Assembly: GCA_036644375.1 (NCBI GenBank)
Contig: JAVXQD010000005.1
Span: 1-64,000 of the forward strand
DNA length: 64,000 nt
From: CALWZE01 sp036644375
GTDB lineage: Bacteria; Bacillota; Clostridia; Oscillospirales; Ruminococcaceae
Direction of reading: 5' to 3'
How positions within the stretch are numbered: position 1 is the first letter of the stretch; each line of letters opens with the position of its first letter. A program made the translations under genes and the position numbers. The notes under the pieces were generated by a model that searched no databases, had not been told where the DNA came from, and was given only the letters and a program-made list of their open reading frames with translations. Positions 23,684 to 32,226 of the stretch are shown here, in pieces.

Positions 23684-24325
23684 TTAAAATCCGAGCTCCT
23701 CGCCGACAATTATGACCTTTATTCTGCCCGCGGGCTTGCAAAAGCGGGTTGTGACAATTTGTGCGCAGATGCAGTCGGGCGACTTGCAGTCACCGCATGC
23801 TCCCGTGAGAGTACAGGGTGTCTTTCCTCCGAATCGCTGTGCGTTTATCGGCGCTGCCTTGGTTCTGGCGCGAACCATTGCATCCTCTGCCGAACGGGCT
23901 ATTTTATTCACTCCTGCGATGATGATTACCGATTTCGGCCCGTAGCAGAGCGCCGCAACGCGGTTTGCGCTGCCATCAACATTCACCAGCTGCCCGTCCT
24001 CACTTATGGCATTGGCACTCATGAAAAACGTATCGCACAAAAGTGCCCTGCGCTGAATTTCTATCTGCTCCTCGCGCGTCTTGCCCAGACTTCGGTCGAT
24101 AAGCTTGTATCCGTCGGAGCGCAGCCGTGAAACAAGACCTATCCTGTCAAGTGTTGCGGAGCCTCCCCACGCAATCTGCATCTCCTTGTCGACAAGGCTC
24201 AATGCCTTTTCAACTGCCTGCTCGCCGCTCTCACAAAAATACGCCTCAAACTGACGGCTTTGAAGCGCCGCAACCACCTTGACTGCAAGCTTTTCGTTTC
24301 TGATTTCAATCGCTGATTTATCCAT
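23684..24325 (-). CDS. LUD-domain protein (lactate utilisation LutC/YkgG-like)
   Basis: About 213 residues. Core features: IAWGGSATLDRIGLVSRL, a dehydrated sugar-phosphate-like pocket region FFMSANAISEDGQLVNVDGSANRVAALCYGPKSVIIIAGVNKIA, and a C-terminal cysteine cluster TGACGDCKSPDCICAQIVTT. This is the short stand-alone LUD form common in Clostridia, whose exact reaction is unknown. Start ATG at 24325 behind GGAGGAAGTT. The lar genes in the window hint at lactate or 2-hydroxyacid metabolism, but no lutAB is present. Confidence 0.85.
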   Translation of the reverse strand: MDKSAIEIRNEKLAVKVVAALQSRQFEAYFCESGEQAVEKALSLVDKEMQIAWGGSATLDRIGLVSRLRSDGYKLIDRSLGKTREEQIEIQRRALLCDTFFMSANAISEDGQLVNVDGSANRVAALCYGPKSVIIIAGVNKIARSAEDAMVRARTKAAPINAQRFGGKTPCTLTGACGDCKSPDCICAQIVTTRFCKPAGRIKVIIVGEELGF

Positions 24326-24374
24326 AACTTCCTCCATTGTCGGGACACACGGTCCGCGTCGGCGTTGCCGCTCT

Positions 24375-25622
24375 TTACTGCCTGATCTGTCCGTTTCCGA
24401 AAATTTTATATTTGTATGAGGTTAGCTCATTCAGTCCGAGCGGACCTCGGGCATGAAGCTTTTGAGTCGATATGCCTATCTCCGCACCCAGCCCGAACTC
24501 GCCGCCGTCCGTAAATCGGGTTGACGCATTCACATATACCGCCGCCGCGTCAATATTATCGACAAAATATTTTGCGGTCTCCTCGTTTCGGGTCACAATC
24601 GCCTCGCTGTGTGAGGTGCCATATCTGTAAATGTGCTCGACGGCATCGCTCACGCTGTCAACTACTCTGCACGCCAGAATATAGTCGTTATACTCGCGTC
24701 CCCAATCACTGTCGGATGCCGGAATCGAGTCCTTTAGGATTGCGCTCGCGCTTTCATCCGCTCTGATTTCGACGCTATGCGCATCAAGCAGAGCTTTCAC
24801 CATGGGCAGAAATTTTTGCGCAATGTCCGCGTGAACCAGAATGCATTCACACGCGTTGCAGACAGACGGGCGGGAGGTTTTTGCATTGTCGACAATTTTC
24901 GCCGCCATCTCAAGATCTGCGTCTCTGTCAATATATATGTGGCAGGTTCCCGCACCTGTTTCGATAACGGGCACGCTCGCATTTTGCACAACCGCTTTTA
25001 TGAGTCCTCTGCCTCCGCGCGGAATCAGCACATCGACATATCCGTTCAGCTTCATAAGCTCATTGGCAGACTCGTGCCCCGTGTCCTCTACAAGCTGAAT
25101 GCAGTCTTCGGGCAGACCCGCGCGCGCAATGGCACCACGCATGATGTCGCAGAGCGCCCTGTTGGAGTTTATGGCTTCCCTGCCTCCGCGAAGGATTACG
25201 GCATTGCCGCTTTTTAAGCAGAGCGCAGCCGAATCGACCGCGACATTGGGGCGCGCCTCAAATATGACCGCGATGACGCCAATAGGAACCGTGACCTTTT
25301 GTATTTTCAAACCGTTTTGCTTGATATCCTCGGATAAGACTCTGCCGACAGGGTCTGCCATTGCACAGAGCTGCAAAACGCCGTCGCAGATTCCATCAAT
25401 GCGCGGCTCGCTCAGTGTCAGTCTGTCCGTCATCGCTTCTGAGAGACCCGCTCGCTTTCCGTCTGCGATGTCGATATCATTCGCCTGCAATATCGCCCCT
25501 GCATTTTTCTTCAGCTCCTGTGCAATAATGCAGAGCGCCCTGTTCTTCATCTCGGACGAGACTGTCGCGAGCACGCGCTTTGCCTTAACTGCCGCCTTGC
25601 CTATTTCCAAAACCGTTTTCAT
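24375..25622 (-). CDS. proA: Gamma-glutamyl phosphate reductase ProA
   Basis: 415 residues, full length. It reduces gamma-glutamyl phosphate to glutamate semialdehyde with NADPH in proline synthesis. The aldehyde dehydrogenase fold is seen in PIGVIAVIFEARPNVAVDSAALCLKSGNAVILRGG (about 115-149), the catalytic cysteine in RPSVCNACECILVH (about 253-266), and the C-terminal FTDGGEFGLGAEIGISTQKLHARGPLGL. It directly follows proB with no gap, so the pair is one operon. Confidence 0.95.
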   Translation of the reverse strand: MKTVLEIGKAAVKAKRVLATVSSEMKNRALCIIAQELKKNAGAILQANDIDIADGKRAGLSEAMTDRLTLSEPRIDGICDGVLQLCAMADPVGRVLSEDIKQNGLKIQKVTVPIGVIAVIFEARPNVAVDSAALCLKSGNAVILRGGREAINSNRALCDIMRGAIARAGLPEDCIQLVEDTGHESANELMKLNGYVDVLIPRGGRGLIKAVVQNASVPVIETGAGTCHIYIDRDADLEMAAKIVDNAKTSRPSVCNACECILVHADIAQKFLPMVKALLDAHSVEIRADESASAILKDSIPASDSDWGREYNDYILACRVVDSVSDAVEHIYRYGTSHSEAIVTRNEETAKYFVDNIDAAAVYVNASTRFTDGGEFGLGAEIGISTQKLHARGPLGLNELTSYKYKIFGNGQIRQ

Positions 25623-26405
25623 CTATTCCACCTCTGCCTTAAACAGCGTACCCACCTGTTTGCCCTCCATCAGCTTGTAGATATTGTTGATAGGACTGCC
25701 ATTGATGATTACAGTATCAATTCCCGCCGACACGGCAATCTGCGCGGCGTGCAGCTTGGTCTCCATTCCGCCGGTGCCGAACTCCGATTCGCTTCCGCCC
25801 GCCATTCTTATGATATCTCCGTCTATTTTATACACAACCGGTATCAGCTTCGCATCTGGCAGTGCGGGATTTTTGTCGTACAGTCCGTCAATATCGGTCA
25901 ATATGACAAGCGCGTCCGCGCCGATAAGTTTCGCGACAATAGCCGAAAGGCTGTCGTTGTCGCCGTATACTATCTCGTCAACCGCTACGCTGTCGTTTTC
26001 GTTTATTATCGGAATTGCGCCGAATTCAAACAGCTTTTCAAACGAATTGATGAGATTGTCGTGTCTTACCTCATCTTCGACATCCTGCTTTGTAATGAGA
26101 AGCTGGCCGACAATATGTCCGTATTCCGAAAACATTTTGTCGTACATGAACATCAGCTCACACTGTCCGACAGTAGCCGCCGCCTGTTTTCCCGCGGTGT
26201 CGGTTGGGCGCGATTTAAGCCCTAACTTTCCGACCCCGACACCGATTGCTCCCGAGGTCACAAGCGCTACCTCAATTCCGGCGTTCATCAGGTCGGACAG
26301 AACACGGACAAGCTCGCCCATGTGCTTTATGTTTGTTTTCCCTGTTTTATGCGTCAGTGTCGTCGTGCCGACCTTGAACACAATTCGTTTGGCTTTGTGT
26401 ATCAC
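25623..26405 (-). CDS. proB: Glutamate 5-kinase ProB (short form without PUA)
   Basis: 260 residues. It phosphorylates glutamate for proline synthesis. Kinase fold marks: FKVGTTTLTHK at the N-terminus, SGAIGVGVGKLGL, INENDSVAVDEIVYGDNDSLSAIVAKLIGADALVILTDIDGLYDKNP, and GTGGMETKLHAAQIAVSAGI. The C-terminal PUA domain of the E. coli enzyme is missing, as in many Clostridia; proline feedback is then carried by the kinase domain alone. The start is GTG, behind AAGGG. Confidence 0.94.
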   Translation of the reverse strand: MIHKAKRIVFKVGTTTLTHKTGKTNIKHMGELVRVLSDLMNAGIEVALVTSGAIGVGVGKLGLKSRPTDTAGKQAAATVGQCELMFMYDKMFSEYGHIVGQLLITKQDVEDEVRHDNLINSFEKLFEFGAIPIINENDSVAVDEIVYGDNDSLSAIVAKLIGADALVILTDIDGLYDKNPALPDAKLIPVVYKIDGDIIRMAGGSESEFGTGGMETKLHAAQIAVSAGIDTVIINGSPINNIYKLMEGKQVGTLFKAEVE

Positions 26406-26429
26406 TTTATTTAATTCCCTTTACTTTTT

Positions 26430-28424
26430 TTATTGTTCCGAAGCGGTCAGTCCCGCAAGCATTGTGCCATTTGAGGTTTTGATTATGGCACGCATGGTTC
26501 TTCCGCTCAAATCGGGCACATCGAGCGCAGGTACGCTGAATGTCATAAACAGTGTGCTGCCCTCGCGTTTTATTACTCGCGCGCGGTAGGTCATCGGCGG
26601 TCCGCCCTTTGCATCAAATTCGACAAAGCAGCATTCGGCATCACAGTCTGCGCTGACGACAAGATTGAATGTGCGAAATGCCCCGTTGTATTCATTCGGA
26701 GCCTGCGAATAGTCGATAATTTTGATATTGTCTGTTAATCGGTACGTGAGGGTGTCGGTCAGCGCATAAACATACAAGCCGTCGATTATGTCATAAAGCG
26801 TCCAGCATGCGGTCTTGCTTATATGCTCGCGCACGAATTTCGCCTTTGAATCAAAATTCACGGTATCGATTAGCATTACATCGTCCCGAGTGTACAGTGC
26901 GCCGTAGCATGAGCCGTTTATTCCGAACCGTTCAAGCACCGAATTCTTTGCGGGCGTTGCGGTATCCCAGCCGCCCAGCACGTATATATTTGAATAGATT
27001 CCCCTCGGAGCCGCTCTAAAAACCGAAATGCGCTCAAACAGCTGAGGCATACTGCTCATATCCGCCATATACAGTGTATCGCCGTGTGCGTTAAAATCAT
27101 CGTAAATTGCAATCAGCTCGTCCGGCTCGGGCTTCTGAACATTTCTCGGAAGCGTAAGCGCTGTAAATCCGAGACAGCAGGCCAAAAGTGAGGCGGTAAA
27201 TGCTATTGCCTTTTTCTTGCGCGCGACGATATGTCCGCATGCAAGACAGACTGTCACCGAGGCACACACCGAGGCGAGCAGACCCATACACACCCAGCGG
27301 GTAACGCGCCCTGTCGCTGCGAGCATAAGCAGAAGTGCAAAATACGAAGCAACAATAAGAGAACAGCGCAGCTTTGTTCTGTTGTCCGCCAAAAGCAGCG
27401 ACAGCAGCAGGACAGCACCCGCAAACCACGCGGTCGATTTTGTAAATGTGAAAAGCGTTAAGCCCTGCATGAATTTTTCCCCGATATCCATGCTTTCGGG
27501 CTTTACCGCATCTGCGATTTCTTTGAGGCGCTCCGCCGAAAAATATTCACTGTCCGCACTGCTCCACAGACGGATCATCTCAAGGTCGTTTTCGCTTACG
27601 TCAAGTTGTGTGTAGCTGTCATATCTGCTCTCGTAATCGGCGAGCTCGTAGTCGGTCACGCATTGCTGACAATCGAGATATTCCATATAATAGGCAGCGC
27701 TCTGATTTTGTGAATAGATAAATCCATGTGCGGCATTGAGTGATAAAACAAGTAAAAAAAGCGATGCAAAGGATATGATAATGCCTCGGTTGGACTTTAG
27801 CCACTCCCTTGCCCGAAGTTTTTTTCCCGCGGACATCATGGCAAAAAGCACCGGCAGCGCAACTGTCGCCGCTCCTGCCGCAAACGACATCAGCCGCACC
27901 GACGCGGCGAATACCGACAGAACTGCCCCGAGCACAGCAGCCGCGGGTCTCGGTTTGCCCTTTACCCCGTAAAGCAGGGTGAGCAGACCCGCCGCCGCGA
28001 TGAATATCGCAAATTTCGTGTATTGCATCGAGAGATACATCGGCACAGAAATGAACACGCTGAAAGACAGGCTCAGAAGCATCCCGACCGTGTCCGGGCG
28101 CTCAAGCCACACGACGGAGGCAACACAGATAAAGCTCAGGCAGAGAGCGCCGTAAAGCAATATCGAAAACCAGTTCAGTGAGGGAGCAAGCCCTTGCAGC
28201 AAAACTATTATGCGAGCCAGAATCACATTTACAATGCCGATATATTCCGACGGCGTGCCGAATGCTCCTCCGAGGACAGAGTGGACGATAAAATCATCAT
28301 TGTTTTCAGGTCTCGGCGCAAAAACACAGCTGCACAAAATCAGTATGCCTATGTTTACAAGTACAACAATAAATACACGCATGCCGCTTTTCAGCGTGTT
28401 TTTTGGCTTTGTCAAAAGCTCCAA
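26430..28424 (-). CDS. Large polytopic membrane protein of unknown function, GT-C-like
   Basis: About 664 residues. Roughly 10-11 hydrophobic segments fill the first 430 residues, followed by a soluble C-terminal domain of about 220. The first extracytoplasmic loop has PRPENNDDFIVHSVLGGAFG; an acidic pair there resembles the catalytic loop of GT-C sugar transferases of the DUF6056 kind. This is a resemblance, not an identification. I take the TTG at 28424 (behind GAGGGGG) as start; an ATG at 28382 is also possible. It precedes proB by 24 bases and might share its transcript. Confidence 0.65.
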   Translation of the reverse strand: MELLTKPKNTLKSGMRVFIVVLVNIGILILCSCVFAPRPENNDDFIVHSVLGGAFGTPSEYIGIVNVILARIIVLLQGLAPSLNWFSILLYGALCLSFICVASVVWLERPDTVGMLLSLSFSVFISVPMYLSMQYTKFAIFIAAAGLLTLLYGVKGKPRPAAAVLGAVLSVFAASVRLMSFAAGAATVALPVLFAMMSAGKKLRAREWLKSNRGIIISFASLFLLVLSLNAAHGFIYSQNQSAAYYMEYLDCQQCVTDYELADYESRYDSYTQLDVSENDLEMIRLWSSADSEYFSAERLKEIADAVKPESMDIGEKFMQGLTLFTFTKSTAWFAGAVLLLSLLLADNRTKLRCSLIVASYFALLLMLAATGRVTRWVCMGLLASVCASVTVCLACGHIVARKKKAIAFTASLLACCLGFTALTLPRNVQKPEPDELIAIYDDFNAHGDTLYMADMSSMPQLFERISVFRAAPRGIYSNIYVLGGWDTATPAKNSVLERFGINGSCYGALYTRDDVMLIDTVNFDSKAKFVREHISKTACWTLYDIIDGLYVYALTDTLTYRLTDNIKIIDYSQAPNEYNGAFRTFNLVVSADCDAECCFVEFDAKGGPPMTYRARVIKREGSTLFMTFSVPALDVPDLSGRTMRAIIKTSNGTMLAGLTASEQ

Positions 28425-28520
28425 TATAATAAGCCCCCTCAACGTACCGCACTTAACCCTATTATTCTTAATAATACCAAAAAAAAGTGCAAATGTGTAG
28501 GTGGTTCAAGCTTTTTACGC

Positions 28521-28563
28521 AAAAAATCCGCAAATTCCCCGAAAAAGGATTTGCGGACTTTTA
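28521..28563 (-). terminator. Terminator after the amidohydrolase gene
   Basis: On the minus strand GTCCGCAAAT pairs with ATTTGCGGAT around a 13-base loop and TTTTTT follows. It separates the amidohydrolase from the membrane protein gene downstream. Confidence 0.8.
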
Positions 28564-28565
28564 AT

Positions 28566-30140
28566 TCAGCGCTTAAACACGCTTTCGCCGTCTTTTATTG
28601 TCTCCGAAACTTTTATCTCTCTCAGCTTTTCCCTCTGCACATTCAGCGGATTTTCGCTCAGAATAACCATATCGGCTCGCTTTCCCGCCTCTAATGTGCC
28701 CTTTGTGCTCTCCTCGAAATATTGGTATGCGCCATTCGCGGTCACACCGCGAAGCGCCGTTTCGATTGAGACCGCCTCATCGGGCGAAAGCTGAACTCCG
28801 CCCTTTGTCACCCTGTTTACCGCGCACCATACCGTGTCTATCATGTCCGGTACGAGCACGGGAGAATCCTGATGAAAGGTAAAAGGAATTCCGAGCTTTT
28901 CGGTTGACGCAATCGGGCTGATAATTCCCGCCCGCTCCGCGCCGAGATTTTTGATATGGGTATCGCCCCAATAATAGGTATGCGCCACAAAATAGCTCGG
29001 CATAAGCCCCAGATATTTCACTCTCTCAAGCTGGTCAAGGCGGATTGTCTGCGCGTGAATTATTACATTGCGGTTCAGTGTGGGCTTTTTGTGCGCGTTG
29101 AGCAGCTGGTCAATCGCCGCGTCTCCATTGCAGTGGGTGAGCAGCTGTCTGCCCTCTTTTTCAGCTTTTTCGACATAGGCGTCCACTTCCTTGTCCTTGT
29201 AAATCGCATATCCCGAATAGTCGTCCGGCTGATCGTCCTGCTTGGTATACGGCTCGGTGAGCCACGCCGTTCTGCCCTGAGGGCTGCCATCCAAAAACAG
29301 CTTGTATCCCCCGATTTTAAAATGCCCGTGATAGGCGGCAAGCCCCGGGTTGCCGCTCACAAGCTCGGGACAGCTTTTTATATCGGCATACCCGATTACA
29401 TCAAGCTTTAAAACGCCCGTGTCGTCCGCCGCCTTGAGGAGCGAAAACTCCATATCCTTCATCAGCCCGTCCTGAGCGGTTGTCACTCCGAAGCTGAAAT
29501 AAATTTCCTGAGCTCTTTTCAGAAGAGTGAGCATTTCTTTTTCACTCGGCTGAGGCGCTCCCGAAGCAAGACCCATAAATGCAGTCTCCTCGAGATATCC
29601 GCTCGGTTCTTTTGTGTTCCCCACACGTCCGATAACTCCGCCCTGCGGATTTTCGGTGTTTTCATCTATTTCGGAAAGCTCAAGAGCCCTTGAATTGACG
29701 CAGCCCATGTGACCCGACGCGTGGCTTATCAGCACGGGATTGGTCCTCGATATCCTGTCGAGCTCCTGCTTTGTCGGGTGGCGTTTCTCCGCGAGATTGT
29801 TGTGGTCATATCCGAACCCTATTATCCACGCATCGCTGTCGATTTGATTTTTCTCCCTGTATTCGATAAGCGTGTCGCAGATTTCATCGATAGCTTTGCA
29901 TTTTGCCATAGATACAAATCTCAGGCTTCCCGCGAACTGCACAAAATGGCTGTGAGCGTCAATAAATCCGGGCAAAAGCGCTTTGCCGCCAAGGTCTGTC
30001 GTCTGCGCGTTTGTGCCTGCGAGTTTTTTTATTTCTTCAAGTGTTCCGACCGCTTTTATTTTGCCGCCGTCCTCAAGCAAAGCCTCACAGACACGGCCGC
30101 CATTCATAGTGACGATATCACCGTTATAGTAAATTTTCAT
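28566..30140 (-). CDS. Amidohydrolase of the YtcJ/NfdA family
   Basis: About 524 residues. Metal-dependent hydrolase of the amidohydrolase superfamily: LPGFIDAHSHF (H-x-H metal ligands, about 58-68), DGLMKD..., TTAQDGL, LFLDGSPQGRTAWLTEPY, LTHCNGDAAIDQLL (ligand His), HAQTIRLDQL, HQDSPVL. Members hydrolyse N-acyl or formamide bonds (N-substituted formamide deformylase), but substrates are mostly unknown. The real start is the ATG at 30140 behind AAGAGGTG, three codons inside the longest frame. Confidence 0.88.
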   Translation of the reverse strand: MKIYYNGDIVTMNGGRVCEALLEDGGKIKAVGTLEEIKKLAGTNAQTTDLGGKALLPGFIDAHSHFVQFAGSLRFVSMAKCKAIDEICDTLIEYREKNQIDSDAWIIGFGYDHNNLAEKRHPTKQELDRISRTNPVLISHASGHMGCVNSRALELSEIDENTENPQGGVIGRVGNTKEPSGYLEETAFMGLASGAPQPSEKEMLTLLKRAQEIYFSFGVTTAQDGLMKDMEFSLLKAADDTGVLKLDVIGYADIKSCPELVSGNPGLAAYHGHFKIGGYKLFLDGSPQGRTAWLTEPYTKQDDQPDDYSGYAIYKDKEVDAYVEKAEKEGRQLLTHCNGDAAIDQLLNAHKKPTLNRNVIIHAQTIRLDQLERVKYLGLMPSYFVAHTYYWGDTHIKNLGAERAGIISPIASTEKLGIPFTFHQDSPVLVPDMIDTVWCAVNRVTKGGVQLSPDEAVSIETALRGVTANGAYQYFEESTKGTLEAGKRADMVILSENPLNVQREKLREIKVSETIKDGESVFKR

Positions 30141-30220
30141 GATTTTCACCTCTTACGATTAGTGTTTGCACCTATTGGCAAAAGGATTCATCCTTTGTGA
30201 TTTTCATCACGAATTCCGAG

Positions 30221-31600
30221 TCAGTTCATTTTCGGCAGTGACTCAAGATCGAGCATCGCTCTTTTAAACTGATAGAAAAACAGCCCCGCAGTCGAAATCA
30301 CCGCTATAAAATCGGCGAATGGCTCTGCCATAAATACGGCAGTGGTTTTGTCGGCCATAAACATCGGCAAAATATAAATGAGCGGAATAAGAAGCAGTAT
30401 CTTGCGCAGAATTGCGAGGAACAGAGATGATTTTGCATTTCCTATCGCTATAAAGGTCTGCTGGCACGCAATTTGAATTCCGAATATTCCCGAGACAGCC
30501 ATGTACACTCTGAGCGCGTGAGTCGCGAACTCGACAAGCTGCGGGTCATTGTTGAACAGTTGAATAAACATCTGCGGAAACAGCTCAACTCCCGCCCACA
30601 GAGTCGCAGAGAACGCAAATGAAACCAGAAGCAAATCCTTAAACGCCGTCTTTACGCGCTTCGCGTTGCGTGCCCCGTAATTGTAGCTGATAATGGGCTG
30701 AGCGCCCTGAGAAAGACCCATGAGCGGCAGCATTGTGAACTGCATGATACTCGTAAGTATAGTCATTGCGCCGACCGCTATGTCCCCACCGTATTTTAAC
30801 AACGAAGAGTTGAAGCAAATCGTGATTATACTTTCGGTTGACTGCATTATAAATGGAGACAGACCGAGTGCTATACAGGGCATCATTATCTTTGGCGAGA
30901 GCCTGAGATTCTTCTTTTTCAGTCGGAGTATTGTCTTTTTGCCCATCAAAAATTTAATGACATAAACTGCGGAAACACCCTGTGAAATTATCGTTGCAAG
31001 AGCCGCTCCCCTGACACCCATATTAAATCCGAATATCAGAATCGGGTCGAGAATGATGTTGCAGACCGCCCCGATAACGACGGTTATCATGCTTGTTTTC
31101 GCAAAGCCCTGTGCTGTGATAAACGCATTCATTCCGAGTGTGAGCTGAACGCAGATTGTACCCATGTTGTATATGTTAAAATACTCGAGCGCATACCCGA
31201 TTGTGTTTGCACTCGCCCCGAAAATCATGAGCAAATCGTCGGCGAAGAAATAAAAGCCCCCTGTCAGAACCAGCGATATCAGCACAAGGGAAACCATGCA
31301 GTTGCCGAGTATCTTTTCCGCATTGTCATTTTCGCCCTTGCCCATGAAAATCGACGCTCTGGGTGCGCCGCCCATGCTTATCAGTGCCGCAAATGCGGAA
31401 ATTATCATTATAAGCGGCAGGGTCACCCCCACGCCGGTCAGCGCCAAAGCGCCGATATCCTTGATGTGACCTATGTACATTCGGTCAACAAGGTTGTAAA
31501 GAAGATTCACAATCTGCGCCGTTATTGCCGGCGCAGCCATTTTCACCAGCAGCTTGCCGATACTTGCGGTGCCGAGCTCGTTTTTACTGTTCTGTTCCAT
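30221..31600 (-). CDS. MATE-family multidrug efflux transporter
   Basis: 459 residues with 12 hydrophobic helices. The two-fold MATE pattern is clear: N-terminal MAAPAITAQIVNLLYNLVDRMYIGHI and central PLMGLSQGAQPIISYNYGARNAKRVK. It should export cationic drugs or metabolites with Na+ or H+. The start codon overlaps the stop of the MarR gene by one base, so expression is coupled to that regulator. Confidence 0.92.
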   Translation of the reverse strand: MEQNSKNELGTASIGKLLVKMAAPAITAQIVNLLYNLVDRMYIGHIKDIGALALTGVGVTLPLIMIISAFAALISMGGAPRASIFMGKGENDNAEKILGNCMVSLVLISLVLTGGFYFFADDLLMIFGASANTIGYALEYFNIYNMGTICVQLTLGMNAFITAQGFAKTSMITVVIGAVCNIILDPILIFGFNMGVRGAALATIISQGVSAVYVIKFLMGKKTILRLKKKNLRLSPKIMMPCIALGLSPFIMQSTESIITICFNSSLLKYGGDIAVGAMTILTSIMQFTMLPLMGLSQGAQPIISYNYGARNAKRVKTAFKDLLLVSFAFSATLWAGVELFPQMFIQLFNNDPQLVEFATHALRVYMAVSGIFGIQIACQQTFIAIGNAKSSLFLAILRKILLLIPLIYILPMFMADKTTAVFMAEPFADFIAVISTAGLFFYQFKRAMLDLESLPKMN

Positions 31601-32040
31601 TAAATTTCCGCTTCCTTATCCATTTCCGTGATTTCGATAATCCTGTCTATTAACCTCACAAGCTGCGCCGAATCCGCACTGCCGAGCTTGTCGATTACCC
31701 TGCCGATTATCGAGTTGATTTCTGTTCTTTTGGCAAGAATTATTTCCTCGCCCTCCCGCGTGAGCGACACGCAAATTTTTCTGCGGTCGGTCTCGGATAC
31801 GGAGCGCCTGACACGCCCCTTTTGCTCGAGGGTTTTCAGTGCCGCCGCCACCCTTGCCGAGCTTAAAAAAAGTATCTCGCTCAGCTCCTTTGGGGACAGC
31901 GAAAAGCCATCCGTGATATACAGCTGATTCAGAATTTTATTCTCGCCGTGTGTAAAGCCGCTTATTATTTTGGATGGCGCCATGTGATATATCTTTCCGA
32001 GACTTTTAAGCAAACTTTGCAAAAGCTCCTCATCCGGCAT
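31600..32040 (-). CDS. MarR-family transcriptional regulator
   Basis: 146 residues. The winged helix shows in LSPKELSEILFLSSARVAAALKTLEQKGRVRRSVSETDRRKICVSLTREGEEII. It is followed at once by the MATE gene and preceded by a strong promoter with a palindrome just past the -10. It is likely an autorepressor of the pair, relieved by exported compounds. Confidence 0.9.
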   Translation of the reverse strand: MPDEELLQSLLKSLGKIYHMAPSKIISGFTHGENKILNQLYITDGFSLSPKELSEILFLSSARVAAALKTLEQKGRVRRSVSETDRRKICVSLTREGEEIILAKRTEINSIIGRVIDKLGSADSAQLVRLIDRIIEITEMDKEAEI

Positions 32041-32068
32041 TATATTTCTCCGTCCTCAATCACAATTG

Positions 32069-32112
32069 CTAATACTGTTAGGTATTTTATCAATTGCGCC
32101 CTTTCTTGTCAA
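32069..32112 (-). promoter_or_regulatory. Promoter and operator candidate of marR-MATE
   Basis: On the minus strand TTGACA (32107-32112), a 17-base spacer and TAAAAT (32084-32089). CTAACAGTATTAG (32069-32081), a palindrome with 4-base arms, lies at the expected transcription start, a common place for MarR binding. Confidence 0.7.
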
Positions 32113-32120
32113 TACAAAAA

Positions 32121-32185
32121 AGTCATTTTGTACTAAAAGCTCAAATGATTCGCAGTGAGCGAATCGGCAATTAGGCAAAATGACT
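32121..32185 (-). terminator. Terminator of the ABC exporter operon with nested palindrome
   Basis: On the minus strand AGTCATTTTG (32176-32185) pairs with CAAAATGACT (32121-32130), followed by TTTTTT. Inside lies a second stem GATTCGC-tcact-GCGAATC (32147-32165). The T-tract abuts the -35 of marR. Confidence 0.75.
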
Positions 32186-32226
32186 CGTTAAAAATGACGG
32201 ATTACCGCAACGGGGCAAAAATCCGA

